NCBI GenBank assembly: GCA_017556895.1
Contig: JAFYLX010000002.1
Location: 1 to 12,633 of the forward strand
From: Bacillota bacterium
GTDB lineage: Bacteria; Bacillota_A; Clostridia; Peptostreptococcales; Anaerovoracaceae
Reading direction: 5' to 3'
DNA length: 12,633 nucleotides
The notes below the pieces were generated by a model. That model worked only from the letters and a program-made list of their open reading frames with translations. It did no database searches and was not told the origin of the DNA. Shown in pieces: positions 5,122-12,274 of this stretch. The position numbers and the translations under genes are program-made. The first letter of the stretch is position 1; every line of letters starts with the position of its first letter.

Positions 5122-6879
5122 ATGGAAGCAACTAATTTTGAAAATATAATATCATCATATATACCTATGCCTGTTTGTATGATCAACAGCAACGGTAAGA
5201 TTACGAGCGCCAATGATAAAATCGGCGAAGTATTTATTTATGATGCAATCATAGATGCAGATATTTTCGCGTTGACAGGTGTTAAAACGGCAGATCTTTT
5301 TGAGGCGGCAAAAGATAGTACACGTCATATTATCATTAGGAGAAACGACAGAATCTTTAAATTGATATGCCAAACAACATCGGATGCAGAAGATAGTCAT
5401 TTGACTATTGTTTTCAGTGATGTAACAGGATTTGAAGAACTTAAAGAAATGTACAATAATGAAAAATTGTGCATAGGTAAGATTCAGATCGATAATTACG
5501 ATGAACTCATAGCAAACACACCTGCAGATGCGAGAGTCGCTGTTTCTAATGAAATTGATAGAATAGTTAGAAAATGGGCCGAAAAAATAAGCGGTGCTAT
5601 CAATAGAATGAAAGACGATGCTTACGTAATCAACTTTGCACAGGTACAAGTAGAAAAGATTATAGCATCTAAGTTTGATGTATTAGACGAAGTAAGACAG
5701 ATCGAAACAGGAACTGATTTCCCGGTTAGCCTTAGTATCGGTATAGGTGTAGGAGGTAAGACTCCTATCCAGACAGAAGAATATGCTGATGCTGCCCTAG
5801 ACCTAGCTCTTGGCCGCGGTGGCGACCAGGCGGTTTTAAAGAGAAACAGCAAGATTGAATACTTCGGAGGCAAACTTCAGACAGTAGAAAAGAGAAACAA
5901 GGGTAAGTCAAGAATCGTTGGCCACGCCCTTAGACAGCTTATAGATCAGTCAAAGAAGATTTTTGTTATGGGTCATGTGAACCCGGATATGGACTGCTTT
6001 GGTGCGGCACTTGGTGTTATGAAACTGTGCAGCCTAAGAGAGAAGGAACCATATTTAATCATCGATAATTACAAAGACGCTTTAAGCACAGTCTTCAAGG
6101 AAGCGAAGTCCACTGACGAGTATAAATTCATAACTAGCGAAAAAGCTAAGACTTTAGCAGACAAAGAAAGTTTGCTTATCATCTTGGATACACATAGACC
6201 TAGTATGGTACAGTGTCCGGATCTTCTTGAAATTTGCGAGAGAATTGTAATAATCGACCATCACAGAAGAATGGAAGACTTTATCGAAAATCCGGTTCTT
6301 GCATATATGGAATCTTACGCATCATCAACTTCAGAGCTTGTTGCGGAGATTTTACAGTATATGACAAACAAGAAGGCTTTAACTAAGTTTGAAGCGGAGG
6401 TTCTTCTTGCCGGTATGACAATTGATACTAACGGCTTCACTGTAAAGAGCGGCGTTAGAACATTTGAGGCTGCGGCTTGGCTTAGACGTCAGGGGGCAGA
6501 TCCAACAGAAGTAAGAAGATTTTTCCAGGAAGATAGGGAAAGTTTCACAATAAAAAGTAGAGCTTTAGCGGATGCAGTTTTCCATGAAAACGGAGTTATG
6601 ACTTCCATATGCAAGACGGTTCATGCCGATGAGCAGGTTATATGTGCTCAGGTTGCAGACGAATTGCTTACAGTAAGGGGAGTCAAAGCTAGCTTCGTAG
6701 CTGGAGTTAATACTGAAGGCAAGACCGTTATCAGTGCACGTTCCCTCGGAGAGGTAAACGTTCAGGTAATAATGGAAAAATTTAACGGTGGCGGGCATTT
6801 AACTACAGCTGCTGCTCAAGTAGATATCAGTCCTGAAGAATCAATAGAAAAAATATTAGAATATATGGAGGAAGAATAA
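5122..6879 (+). CDS. gdpP: GdpP/YybT-type cyclic-di-AMP phosphodiesterase lacking transmembrane segments
   Basis: GdpP enzymes hydrolyse c-di-AMP to pApA and so set osmolyte and potassium balance. The 585 residues show a PAS-like domain (about 10-105), a degenerate GGDEF domain (about 115-250, with RMKDDAYVINF where the GGDEF loop would be), a DHH phosphoesterase domain and DHHA1. Catalytic motifs are intact: GHVNPDMDCFG (H285, D289, D291), LDTHRP (D356), IIDHHRR (D379-H381), TIDTNGF (D435) and NGGGHLTTAAA (556-559 for GGGH). The usual two N-terminal membrane helices are absent: the first residues run straight into the PAS domain. An in-frame stop (TAG 5086-5088) rules out a longer start. GGAG (5113-5116) is the SD. 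Its C-terminal MEEE encodes the rplI SD and its stop overlaps the rplI start. Gene order gdpP-rplI-dnaB is conserved in Firmicutes. Confidence 0.93.
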   Translation: MEATNFENIISSYIPMPVCMINSNGKITSANDKIGEVFIYDAIIDADIFALTGVKTADLFEAAKDSTRHIIIRRNDRIFKLICQTTSDAEDSHLTIVFSDVTGFEELKEMYNNEKLCIGKIQIDNYDELIANTPADARVAVSNEIDRIVRKWAEKISGAINRMKDDAYVINFAQVQVEKIIASKFDVLDEVRQIETGTDFPVSLSIGIGVGGKTPIQTEEYADAALDLALGRGGDQAVLKRNSKIEYFGGKLQTVEKRNKGKSRIVGHALRQLIDQSKKIFVMGHVNPDMDCFGAALGVMKLCSLREKEPYLIIDNYKDALSTVFKEAKSTDEYKFITSEKAKTLADKESLLIILDTHRPSMVQCPDLLEICERIVIIDHHRRMEDFIENPVLAYMESYASSTSELVAEILQYMTNKKALTKFEAEVLLAGMTIDTNGFTVKSGVRTFEAAAWLRRQGADPTEVRRFFQEDRESFTIKSRALADAVFHENGVMTSICKTVHADEQVICAQVADELLTVRGVKASFVAGVNTEGKTVISARSLGEVNVQVIMEKFNGGGHLTTAAAQVDISPEESIEKILEYMEEE

Positions 6880-7325
6880 TGATTGTTATTTTAAATAAAG
6901 ACGTAAAAGGTACAGGTAAAGCAGGCGATGTAGTAAAGGTTAATGACGGTTTCGCAAGAAACATGTTACTTCCAAAGGGCCTAGCTACAGAAGCAACAAA
7001 GGGTAACGTTAGACACCTAGAAAAGCAGAAGGAAATCGCTGCTGAAAAGAAGGCTGCAGAAAAAGCTGCTGCAGTAGCTCAGGCAGAAAAGATTAAAGAA
7101 CTTGCAGTTGTTATTAAGACAAAGGCAGGCGACGGTGGCAAGATCTTCGGTTCCATCACATCTAAAGATATCGCTGACGCACTAAAGGAACAGCACAAGA
7201 TTGATGTGGATAAGAAGAAGATTCAGCTTGGAACGCCAATCAAGAACATCGGCGAAATGAACGTTGATATCAAGCTTTACACAGAAGTAACTGCAAACCT
7301 AAAGGTTGTTGTTGAAGCAAAATAA
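6879..7325 (+). CDS. rplI: 50S ribosomal protein bL9
   Basis: bL9 binds the base of the L1 stalk on 23S rRNA and limits frameshifting between neighbouring ribosomes. The 148 residues have the usual two-domain form: the N-terminal RNA-binding lobe (MIVILNKDVKGTGKAGDVVK, then DGFARNMLLPKGLA), a long alanine/lysine/glutamate-rich connecting helix (about 48-78) and the C-terminal lobe with GGKIFGSITSKDI and VDIKLYTEVTANLKVVV. The ATG shares its A with the gdpP stop (TAATG), with GGAGG (6867-6871) seven bases upstream. Codons are strongly biased (AAG, GCA, GTT), as expected for a highly expressed gene. Confidence 0.97.
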   Translation: MIVILNKDVKGTGKAGDVVKVNDGFARNMLLPKGLATEATKGNVRHLEKQKEIAAEKKAAEKAAAVAQAEKIKELAVVIKTKAGDGGKIFGSITSKDIADALKEQHKIDVDKKKIQLGTPIKNIGEMNVDIKLYTEVTANLKVVVEAK

Positions 7326-7373
7326 TAATTTGTAAGATTTGGAATTAATATAGACTAAAGTAGGGAGAAAAAG

Positions 7374-8687
7374 ATGGAAAGAATACCTCCACATAATCTG
7401 GAAGCAGAGAGATCTACCATCGGGGCTGCGATGCTGAGCAAGGAAGCTCTAATGGACGTTTCCGAAGAAGTGAGAGCTGAGGACTTCTATAACGAAGCCC
7501 ACAGAGAAATCTTCGGTGCGATTATGGATTTATATCGTGACAATGTTGCGGTAGATATGCTTACAGTATGCGAAGAACTTAATAAGAAAAAAGCTCTAGA
7601 CATGGTAGGGGGAAGAGCATACATTGCTACACTTACATCCGAAGTACCTTCTACTGCCAACGCCGGTGAATATGCGAAAATCGTAGCAGAAAAAGCTATG
7701 ATGCGTCAGCTGATTTCTGTTTCAGAAGAAATCGCTGCGAAAGGGTATGACGACAAGGTGGCGGCAACAGAGCTTATCGACCGTGCAGAAGCTGATATTT
7801 TCCGCGTTGCACAGAAGCGACAGAAGAACGATTATGCCAAGATTCAGGACGTTCTTCTAAAGAACTTAAAACAGATTGACGAAGCACAGAAGACTAGCGG
7901 AAGCGTAGTAGGTCTTCCAACTGGCTTCAAGACTTTAGATGAAAAGACTTCAGGTTTACATAAATCTGACCTTATCATCCTAGCAGCTCGTCCGGGTATG
8001 GGTAAGACTGCCTTTGCACTTAATATTGCAGAGCAGAGTGCCATCAAGGCGGGCGCATCTGTCCTAATCTTCAGCTTGGAAATGTCTCAGGAACAGCTTG
8101 GCCAGAGACTTATCGCTATGCAGGCTAGAGTAGAATCCGAAAAGATCAAGAAGGGTGAACTGGATCGTAAGGATTGGGACAGAATCAATATGGCTCTAAA
8201 CGAGCTAAACGGCACAAAGATCGTAATTGATGACACACCTGGTGTATCAATTATGGAAATGCGTAACAAGTGTAGAAGACTTAAGGCTGAACAGGGTCTG
8301 GATTTAATCGTTGTAGACTACCTTCAGCTAATGACATTCGACGGAAGAGCAGACTCCAGACAGCAGGAAATTTCTGCCCTTTCAAGACACCTAAAGCTTC
8401 TTGCAAGAGAAATGGATTGTCCGGTAATCGTATTATCACAGCTTTCTAGAGCGCCTGAACTTAGACAGGATAAGAGACCTATGCTTTCCGACTTAAGAGA
8501 ATCAGGTTCCATCGAGCAGGATGCTGACATTGTAATTTTCCTATATAGAGACGACTACTATAACGAAAATACAGAAAAGCCGGGGGTATGTGAAGTACAC
8601 CTAGCAAAACACAGAAGTGGTTCCACGGATAGAGTTGAACTTACTTGGGTTGGCAGATACACTAAGTTTAGTGATAAAGCACTATAA
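7374..8687 (+). CDS. dnaB: Replicative DNA helicase DnaB (called DnaC in Bacillus)
   Basis: This hexameric 5'-3' helicase unwinds the fork and binds primase. The 437 residues comprise the N-terminal helical domain (PPHNLEAERSTIGAAML at the start), a linker, and the RecA-like motor domain. Walker A is ARPGMGKT (205-212) and Walker B is LIVVDYLQLM (D315). SQLSRAPELRQDKRPMLSDLRESGSIEQDAD and the C-terminal KHRSGSTD are diagnostic DnaB motifs. The length is normal and no intein interrupts the motor. A GGGAG SD lies nine or so bases before the ATG. It follows rplI by 48 bases and is followed by a DUF1858 gene and a DnaD-family gene, so helicase and primosome factors are likely made together. Confidence 0.97.
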   Translation: MERIPPHNLEAERSTIGAAMLSKEALMDVSEEVRAEDFYNEAHREIFGAIMDLYRDNVAVDMLTVCEELNKKKALDMVGGRAYIATLTSEVPSTANAGEYAKIVAEKAMMRQLISVSEEIAAKGYDDKVAATELIDRAEADIFRVAQKRQKNDYAKIQDVLLKNLKQIDEAQKTSGSVVGLPTGFKTLDEKTSGLHKSDLIILAARPGMGKTAFALNIAEQSAIKAGASVLIFSLEMSQEQLGQRLIAMQARVESEKIKKGELDRKDWDRINMALNELNGTKIVIDDTPGVSIMEMRNKCRRLKAEQGLDLIVVDYLQLMTFDGRADSRQQEISALSRHLKLLAREMDCPVIVLSQLSRAPELRQDKRPMLSDLRESGSIEQDADIVIFLYRDDYYNENTEKPGVCEVHLAKHRSGSTDRVELTWVGRYTKFSDKAL

Positions 8688-8704
8688 TTATGCAGGAGGT
8701 ATTT

Positions 8705-8893
8705 ATGATAACTAAGGATATGACTGTTTCCGAAGTATTGGAAAAGGATGACAAGTACGAGGCTATTTTTGAGAAAAACTTCCTGTCATGTGCAGGATGC
8801 CCCGGAGCTCAGATGGAAACGTTAGAGCAGGCGGCAGAAGGTCACGGAATTAGTCTTGAAAAACTTTTAGCAGATTTAAACGGAGCTGAATAA
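8705..8893 (+). CDS. Small DUF1858 domain CxxC protein
   Basis: This 62-residue protein matches the DUF1858 / hybrid-cluster-associated redox disulfide family: MITKDMTVSEVLEKDDKYEAI, then a conserved CAGCPGAQMETLEQAAEGHGI with a CxxC pair, and an ISLEKLLADLN tail. Members are thought to use the cysteine pair in redox or metal chemistry, but no reaction is established. I start at ATG 8705, five bases after AGGAGG (8694-8699); the in-frame ATG at 8690 is upstream of that SD. It lies 17 bases after dnaB, and its stop overlaps the dnaD start by one base, so it is part of the replication operon. Confidence 0.88.
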   Translation: MITKDMTVSEVLEKDDKYEAIFEKNFLSCAGCPGAQMETLEQAAEGHGISLEKLLADLNGAE

Positions 8894-10167
8894 TGGGCTT
8901 TAGCAGTGAAAAAATCAAAGATTTTTATCTACTGTCTACTGACGTAGAGAATATCTTTATAAACGAATATATGCCTACAGCCCCAGGAGACTATGTCAAA
9001 GTATTTCTCTACGGGCTACTGTATAGCAAGAACCAGAGTGAAATCACAAGCAAACAGTTTGCCGGCCAGCTTCAGATGACTGAAAAACAAGTTGAAGAAG
9101 CTTGGAACTACTGGGAACAGCTAGGCATTGTTTCAAAAAGATACATAATAAATACTAATGATTATGACATTGAATTTAAGAATTTGAGAGCTATGATGTA
9201 CTCAGGACTTTTAGATACTTCAAAGCCTGAACCGAGCATTGTGGTGGCAGAAGAGGATACGCCTCTTGTGAACGAAATTCTTAGAGACTTAATCCATAGC
9301 GTTGAGCAGGCTCTAGGCAGAGTAATGTCCCCAAAAGAAAGCATGGAAGTCGCCTCCTGGTATGAAGATCTTGGAGCGACAACTGAGGTTATAATGGGTG
9401 CCGTAGAATATTGCATCGAAAAGGGCAAGCGCGGCATAAACTATATGGCCAAAGTCGTACTGCAGTGGACTAAGGACGGTTTTAAGACAGCAGAGGATGT
9501 ACAGAATCACATCAGTTCTCTTGAAGCACGTTACGGAAACTATAAGAGAATCTTACAGGCCCTTGGCCTTAACAGAGCTGCCACTGAAGCCGAAAGGGAT
9601 ATGATCGACAGCTGGTTCGACGAGATGGATTATAATATGGATAGGGTTATGGATGCATGTGTCAAAGCATCATTTATTTCCAGCCCTAACATTAGATATG
9701 TAAACAAGGTTCTTGAGAACTGGGCCGAAGAGGCAAAGATCGACGGCAGAAATGTAAACAATAAGCTAGCAATCAGCAAGGCTGATTTGAATAGATACTA
9801 CGAACATCTTAGAAAAGAAGCAGAAGCTCAGGCCGAAGCTAGAAAGATGGAAGTATATGACGAATTACCAAGAATTGAGGAAGTTGACAAGGAACTCCTT
9901 AGCCTTGGTATGAAGCTTTCCAGAACATTGCTTGGAGGCAATGCTTCTGAGGTTGAAAAGACAAAGAAATTTATTGAACATTTAGAAGAAGAAAGAGCGG
10001 TATTGTTAACTGAAAACAATTATCCAGAAGACTATACTGACGTAAAGTATCTTTGCGACAAATGTAGCGACACTGGAGTAACCGACGACGGCGGACGTTG
10101 CTCATGTGTGAAGGAAAGAATGGGAGAAGCAGAATTATGGCTAAATTCAAGTTCATCGAAAAGTTAA
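8893..10167 (+). CDS. DnaD-family primosome protein with C-terminal DnaI/DnaC helicase-loader N-domain (no AAA+ domain)
   Basis: The 424-residue protein combines DnaD-type and helicase-loader-type segments. Residues about 1-110 resemble the winged-helix DDBH1 domain (YVKVFLYGLLYSKN...LQMTEKQVEEAWNYWEQLGIV). Two DDBH2 copies follow, about 125-205 and 208-280, each with the YxxxhhxxW signature (YMAKVVLQW 184-192; YVNKVLENW 269-277). From about 295 it changes to a pattern typical of the N-terminal domain of DnaI/DnaC-type loaders: YYEHLRKEAEAQAEARK, DELPRIEEVDKELLSLG (323-339), NNYPEDY and YLCDKCSDTGV, with a cysteine set C388, C391, C403, C405 (CX2C-X11-CXC). In loaders an AAA+ ATPase domain follows; here the protein stops 19 residues after the last cysteine. 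It starts by TAATG overlap, with GGAG (8882-8885) as SD, and overlaps the next gene by 31 bases. DnaD membership is sure; the loader-domain assignment is from remembered family patterns. Confidence 0.88.
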   Translation: MGFSSEKIKDFYLLSTDVENIFINEYMPTAPGDYVKVFLYGLLYSKNQSEITSKQFAGQLQMTEKQVEEAWNYWEQLGIVSKRYIINTNDYDIEFKNLRAMMYSGLLDTSKPEPSIVVAEEDTPLVNEILRDLIHSVEQALGRVMSPKESMEVASWYEDLGATTEVIMGAVEYCIEKGKRGINYMAKVVLQWTKDGFKTAEDVQNHISSLEARYGNYKRILQALGLNRAATEAERDMIDSWFDEMDYNMDRVMDACVKASFISSPNIRYVNKVLENWAEEAKIDGRNVNNKLAISKADLNRYYEHLRKEAEAQAEARKMEVYDELPRIEEVDKELLSLGMKLSRTLLGGNASEVEKTKKFIEHLEEERAVLLTENNYPEDYTDVKYLCDKCSDTGVTDDGGRCSCVKERMGEAELWLNSSSSKS

Positions 10168-11783
10168 TAAAGAAGGATGCCACGGAAGAAAAGCCTGTAA
10201 AGACTAAAGAAGAAAGCAAAAAAGAAAAGATGGATCTTCTTTTTACGGTCGGTGCGGAAGCGGTTAATCTAGTAGATGAAAGTTTAATCGAAGCGGGAGA
10301 AATTGCAGAAGCAGGCGTTCAGGGCGCTTTTAGCGTATGTGGTTCACTAGTGGACTTTGTTGACCAAACTATAGCAATTGCTGAGTGGGCGGTTACTAAG
10401 GTACTAGTATATATCGGTCGTAAGGTACACGATGCTCACGTACTAATTGATAAACACAGAAAAATTATCCTAAAGAATCTACTTGTTCTTGGCGCGGGTG
10501 CCTTAGCACTGGTAATGATCTTTTCATGGGCAACAGACTACGAATATTCATACCATGGTAGACCTTTAGGTATTGTTGAGGAACAAAGAGACGTAATTGA
10601 AATTCTAGAGCTTGCCAGCGAAGAATTATCAAAGGAATATGGCTCTAGCATTAACATCGACCCTGAGACTGATATTACATTTAGAGCTGTAGTATCAAGT
10701 GACAGAGAAATCGATGATCAGGATACAGTACTAAAGAGATTAACTTATATGGGTGAAATCAATGCCGAAGTGGCAGCGATTATGGTAGATGGTAAGCCGC
10801 TGGTTATCGTAGAGAGCCAAAAGGTTGCAGAAGAAGTATTACAGAAAATAAAGAATACTTTCGTTAAGGACGCACATAAGGTTGAATATGAATACATCGG
10901 CTTTGCAGAAGACGTTAAGGTTGAACCATATACTACAACTCTAAAGAATGTATCCGGTAAGAATGCTGCAATCCAGAAGTTATTAAGCGGTGGACAGGCT
11001 GCAGTTGTATACACTGTTAAATCAGGTGATACACTATATGATATCTGCATAGATAACGATTTAACTATGGAGGACCTAGAAACTTTAAACCCTGGAATTT
11101 CAACGGAATTGATCCGTCCGGGAGATAAGATTAATCTAAGCAAGGTAATTCCATTACTTACTATTGAGACTATCGAAGTTTCAACTTATGCAGAAAAGGT
11201 ACCATTCAAGACAGAATACAAGGATTCAGATTTCTACTACGAAGGGGAAACTGTATTAGACAGATCCGGTGTAGATGGTAAGGATAGTGTAACTGCTAGA
11301 ATTACTAAGAGAAATGGCGAAGTAATCGATAAGAAGGAACTTAAGAGAGAAAGAATCGTTGAACCGGTAAGCGAAATCTTGCTTAAAGGTACTAAGAAGG
11401 CACCACCTAAGAAGGGTACTGGAACATTCATAATGCCAACACATGGTGTTCTAACTTCCGAATTCGGTTATAGATGGGGTAAGAACCACGACGGTATCGA
11501 TATCGGTGCTTCAACAGGTACAGCTATCAGAGCGGCAGACGGTGGTACTGTAACTCTTTCTGAGTACTACTACGGTTACGGTCTAACAATCATCATCGAC
11601 CACGGTGGCGGTTACAAGACTTTATACGGACATAACAATGCTAACTACGTAACAGTAGGACAGCAAGTATTCCAGGGACAGACAATCGGTGAAGTAGGTA
11701 ACACTGGTTACTCAACAGGACCTCACTTACACTTCGAAATCATGTACCACGGTACTCCGGTTAATCCGTATAACTACTTCTAG
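10137..11783 (+). CDS. Membrane-anchored LysM-G5-M23 peptidoglycan endopeptidase
   Basis: This 548-residue cell-wall hydrolase has a predicted cytoplasmic N-terminal segment (1-108), one membrane helix (about 110-132: NLLVLGAGALALVMIFSW) and an external C-terminal part. Outside are an uncharacterised region (about 135-285), a LysM domain (VYTVKSGDTLYDICIDN..., 292-338), a G5 domain (about 342-425) and an M23/LytM domain (about 435-540). All metal and catalytic residues are present: H451 and D455 in HDGID, H499 in LYGHN, H530 and H532 in PHLHFE. It should cleave peptide cross-bridges, unlike degenerate M23 proteins such as EnvC or many SpoIIQ proteins. I start at ATG 10137 with GGGAG (10122-10126) ten bases upstream, inside the dnaD 3' end; an in-frame ATG at 10098 lacks an SD. 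A terminator follows. Confidence 0.92.
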   Translation: MAKFKFIEKLIKKDATEEKPVKTKEESKKEKMDLLFTVGAEAVNLVDESLIEAGEIAEAGVQGAFSVCGSLVDFVDQTIAIAEWAVTKVLVYIGRKVHDAHVLIDKHRKIILKNLLVLGAGALALVMIFSWATDYEYSYHGRPLGIVEEQRDVIEILELASEELSKEYGSSINIDPETDITFRAVVSSDREIDDQDTVLKRLTYMGEINAEVAAIMVDGKPLVIVESQKVAEEVLQKIKNTFVKDAHKVEYEYIGFAEDVKVEPYTTTLKNVSGKNAAIQKLLSGGQAAVVYTVKSGDTLYDICIDNDLTMEDLETLNPGISTELIRPGDKINLSKVIPLLTIETIEVSTYAEKVPFKTEYKDSDFYYEGETVLDRSGVDGKDSVTARITKRNGEVIDKKELKRERIVEPVSEILLKGTKKAPPKKGTGTFIMPTHGVLTSEFGYRWGKNHDGIDIGASTGTAIRAADGGTVTLSEYYYGYGLTIIIDHGGGYKTLYGHNNANYVTVGQQVFQGQTIGEVGNTGYSTGPHLHFEIMYHGTPVNPYNYF

Positions 11784-11860
11784 TTAACTTAATATTTCTG
11801 GAGTGCGTCGGAAAAGTGAGACACGAAAAGTAAAGAATTGTGCTAACATATGTATAGCTG

Positions 11861-11893
11861 GAGGATGTGATTTTTCACATCCTCTTGTTTTTT
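11861..11893 (+). terminator. Intrinsic terminator of the gdpP-to-M23 operon
   Basis: A perfect 10-bp stem, GAGGATGTGA (11861-11870) with TCACATCCTC (11875-11884), encloses a TTTT loop and is followed by TTGTTTTTT. It lies 77 bases after the M23 stop codon and is the only strong terminator since the promoter before gdpP. Confidence 0.92.
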
Positions 11894-11942
11894 GTTATTT
11901 TAAGGGAGTAACCCTTGGCGAATTTATATTTGCAGAACGAAG

Positions 11943-11971
11943 TGATAAAGAATGATGTTGCCACATATATT
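11943..11971 (+). promoter_or_regulatory. Candidate sigma-E-type sporulation promoter for yabP-yabQ
   Basis: TGATAAA (11943-11949), a 14-base spacer and CATATATT (11964-11971) match the general form of mother-cell sigma-E promoters (ATA-centred -35, 14 or so bases, CATAnnnT -10). The start would be near 11978, giving a leader of about 35 bases that contains the GGAGG SD of yabP (12001-12005). In Bacillus subtilis, yabP and yabQ belong to the sigma-E regulon. The call is by pattern only. Confidence 0.5.
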
Positions 11972-12013
11972 ACAACAATATCTAAAATACGGTGGATATC
12001 GGAGGTCTTATAC

Positions 12014-12274
12014 ATGGAGAACCATTATTTATCACTGGAAAACCGCGAAAAGCTGACGCTAAATCAGGTGGTGGACGTGGACGCGTTTGATGAGAACAAT
12101 CTTTGGGCTAACATCAAAGAGGGGGCTGTTGAGATTAGCGGAGAAAATTTAAGCGTTGAGAAGCTGGATCTTGACGAGGGCCTGCTAGTTGTTAAGGGAA
12201 AGATTAAGACTTTCACATATATCGATGAAAAACTTCATGCTAAAAGCAGATTGGCAAGGCTTTTAAAGAAATGA
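12014..12274 (+). CDS. yabP: Sporulation protein YabP
   Basis: YabP is a small mother-cell protein needed for efficient sporulation in Bacillus; it acts with YabQ at the forespore surface. The family core is visible: HYLSLENREKLTLNQVVDVDAFDENNL, then GAVEISGENLSVEKLDLDEGLLVVKGKI and a final TFTYIDE with a basic tail. I start at ATG 12014, eight bases after GGAGG (12001-12005), giving 86 residues, a normal family length. A longer in-frame reading from TTG 11915, itself preceded by GGGAG (11904-11908), would add 33 residues outside the family core and would run through the candidate sigma-E promoter; it is less likely. The stop overlaps the yabQ start (ATGA). Confidence 0.85.
   Translation: MENHYLSLENREKLTLNQVVDVDAFDENNLWANIKEGAVEISGENLSVEKLDLDEGLLVVKGKIKTFTYIDEKLHAKSRLARLLKK

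Noticed and set aside
5016..5649. Minus-strand open frames opposite the gdpP region and elsewhere
   Set aside because: They lack SDs and recognisable motifs, have shadow composition, and lie opposite well-identified genes.
5717..5730. ATTTCCCGG followed by TTAGC, resembling a Noc-binding site
   Set aside because: Only the left half and centre match; the right half does not, and it lies in gdpP coding sequence. A chance match is likely.
7205..7213. TGTGGATAA, a perfect DnaA box in reverse orientation
   Set aside because: A single copy inside the highly constrained rplI coding sequence, with no cluster or AT-rich unwinding element nearby; not evidence of an origin.
11838..11858. Possible promoter (TTGTGC, TAACAT, CATATGTA, TATAGC) just before the terminator hairpin
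   Set aside because: Spacings are wrong for a sigma-A promoter, and any transcript would meet the strong terminator at once. The sigma-E-like site downstream is better placed.
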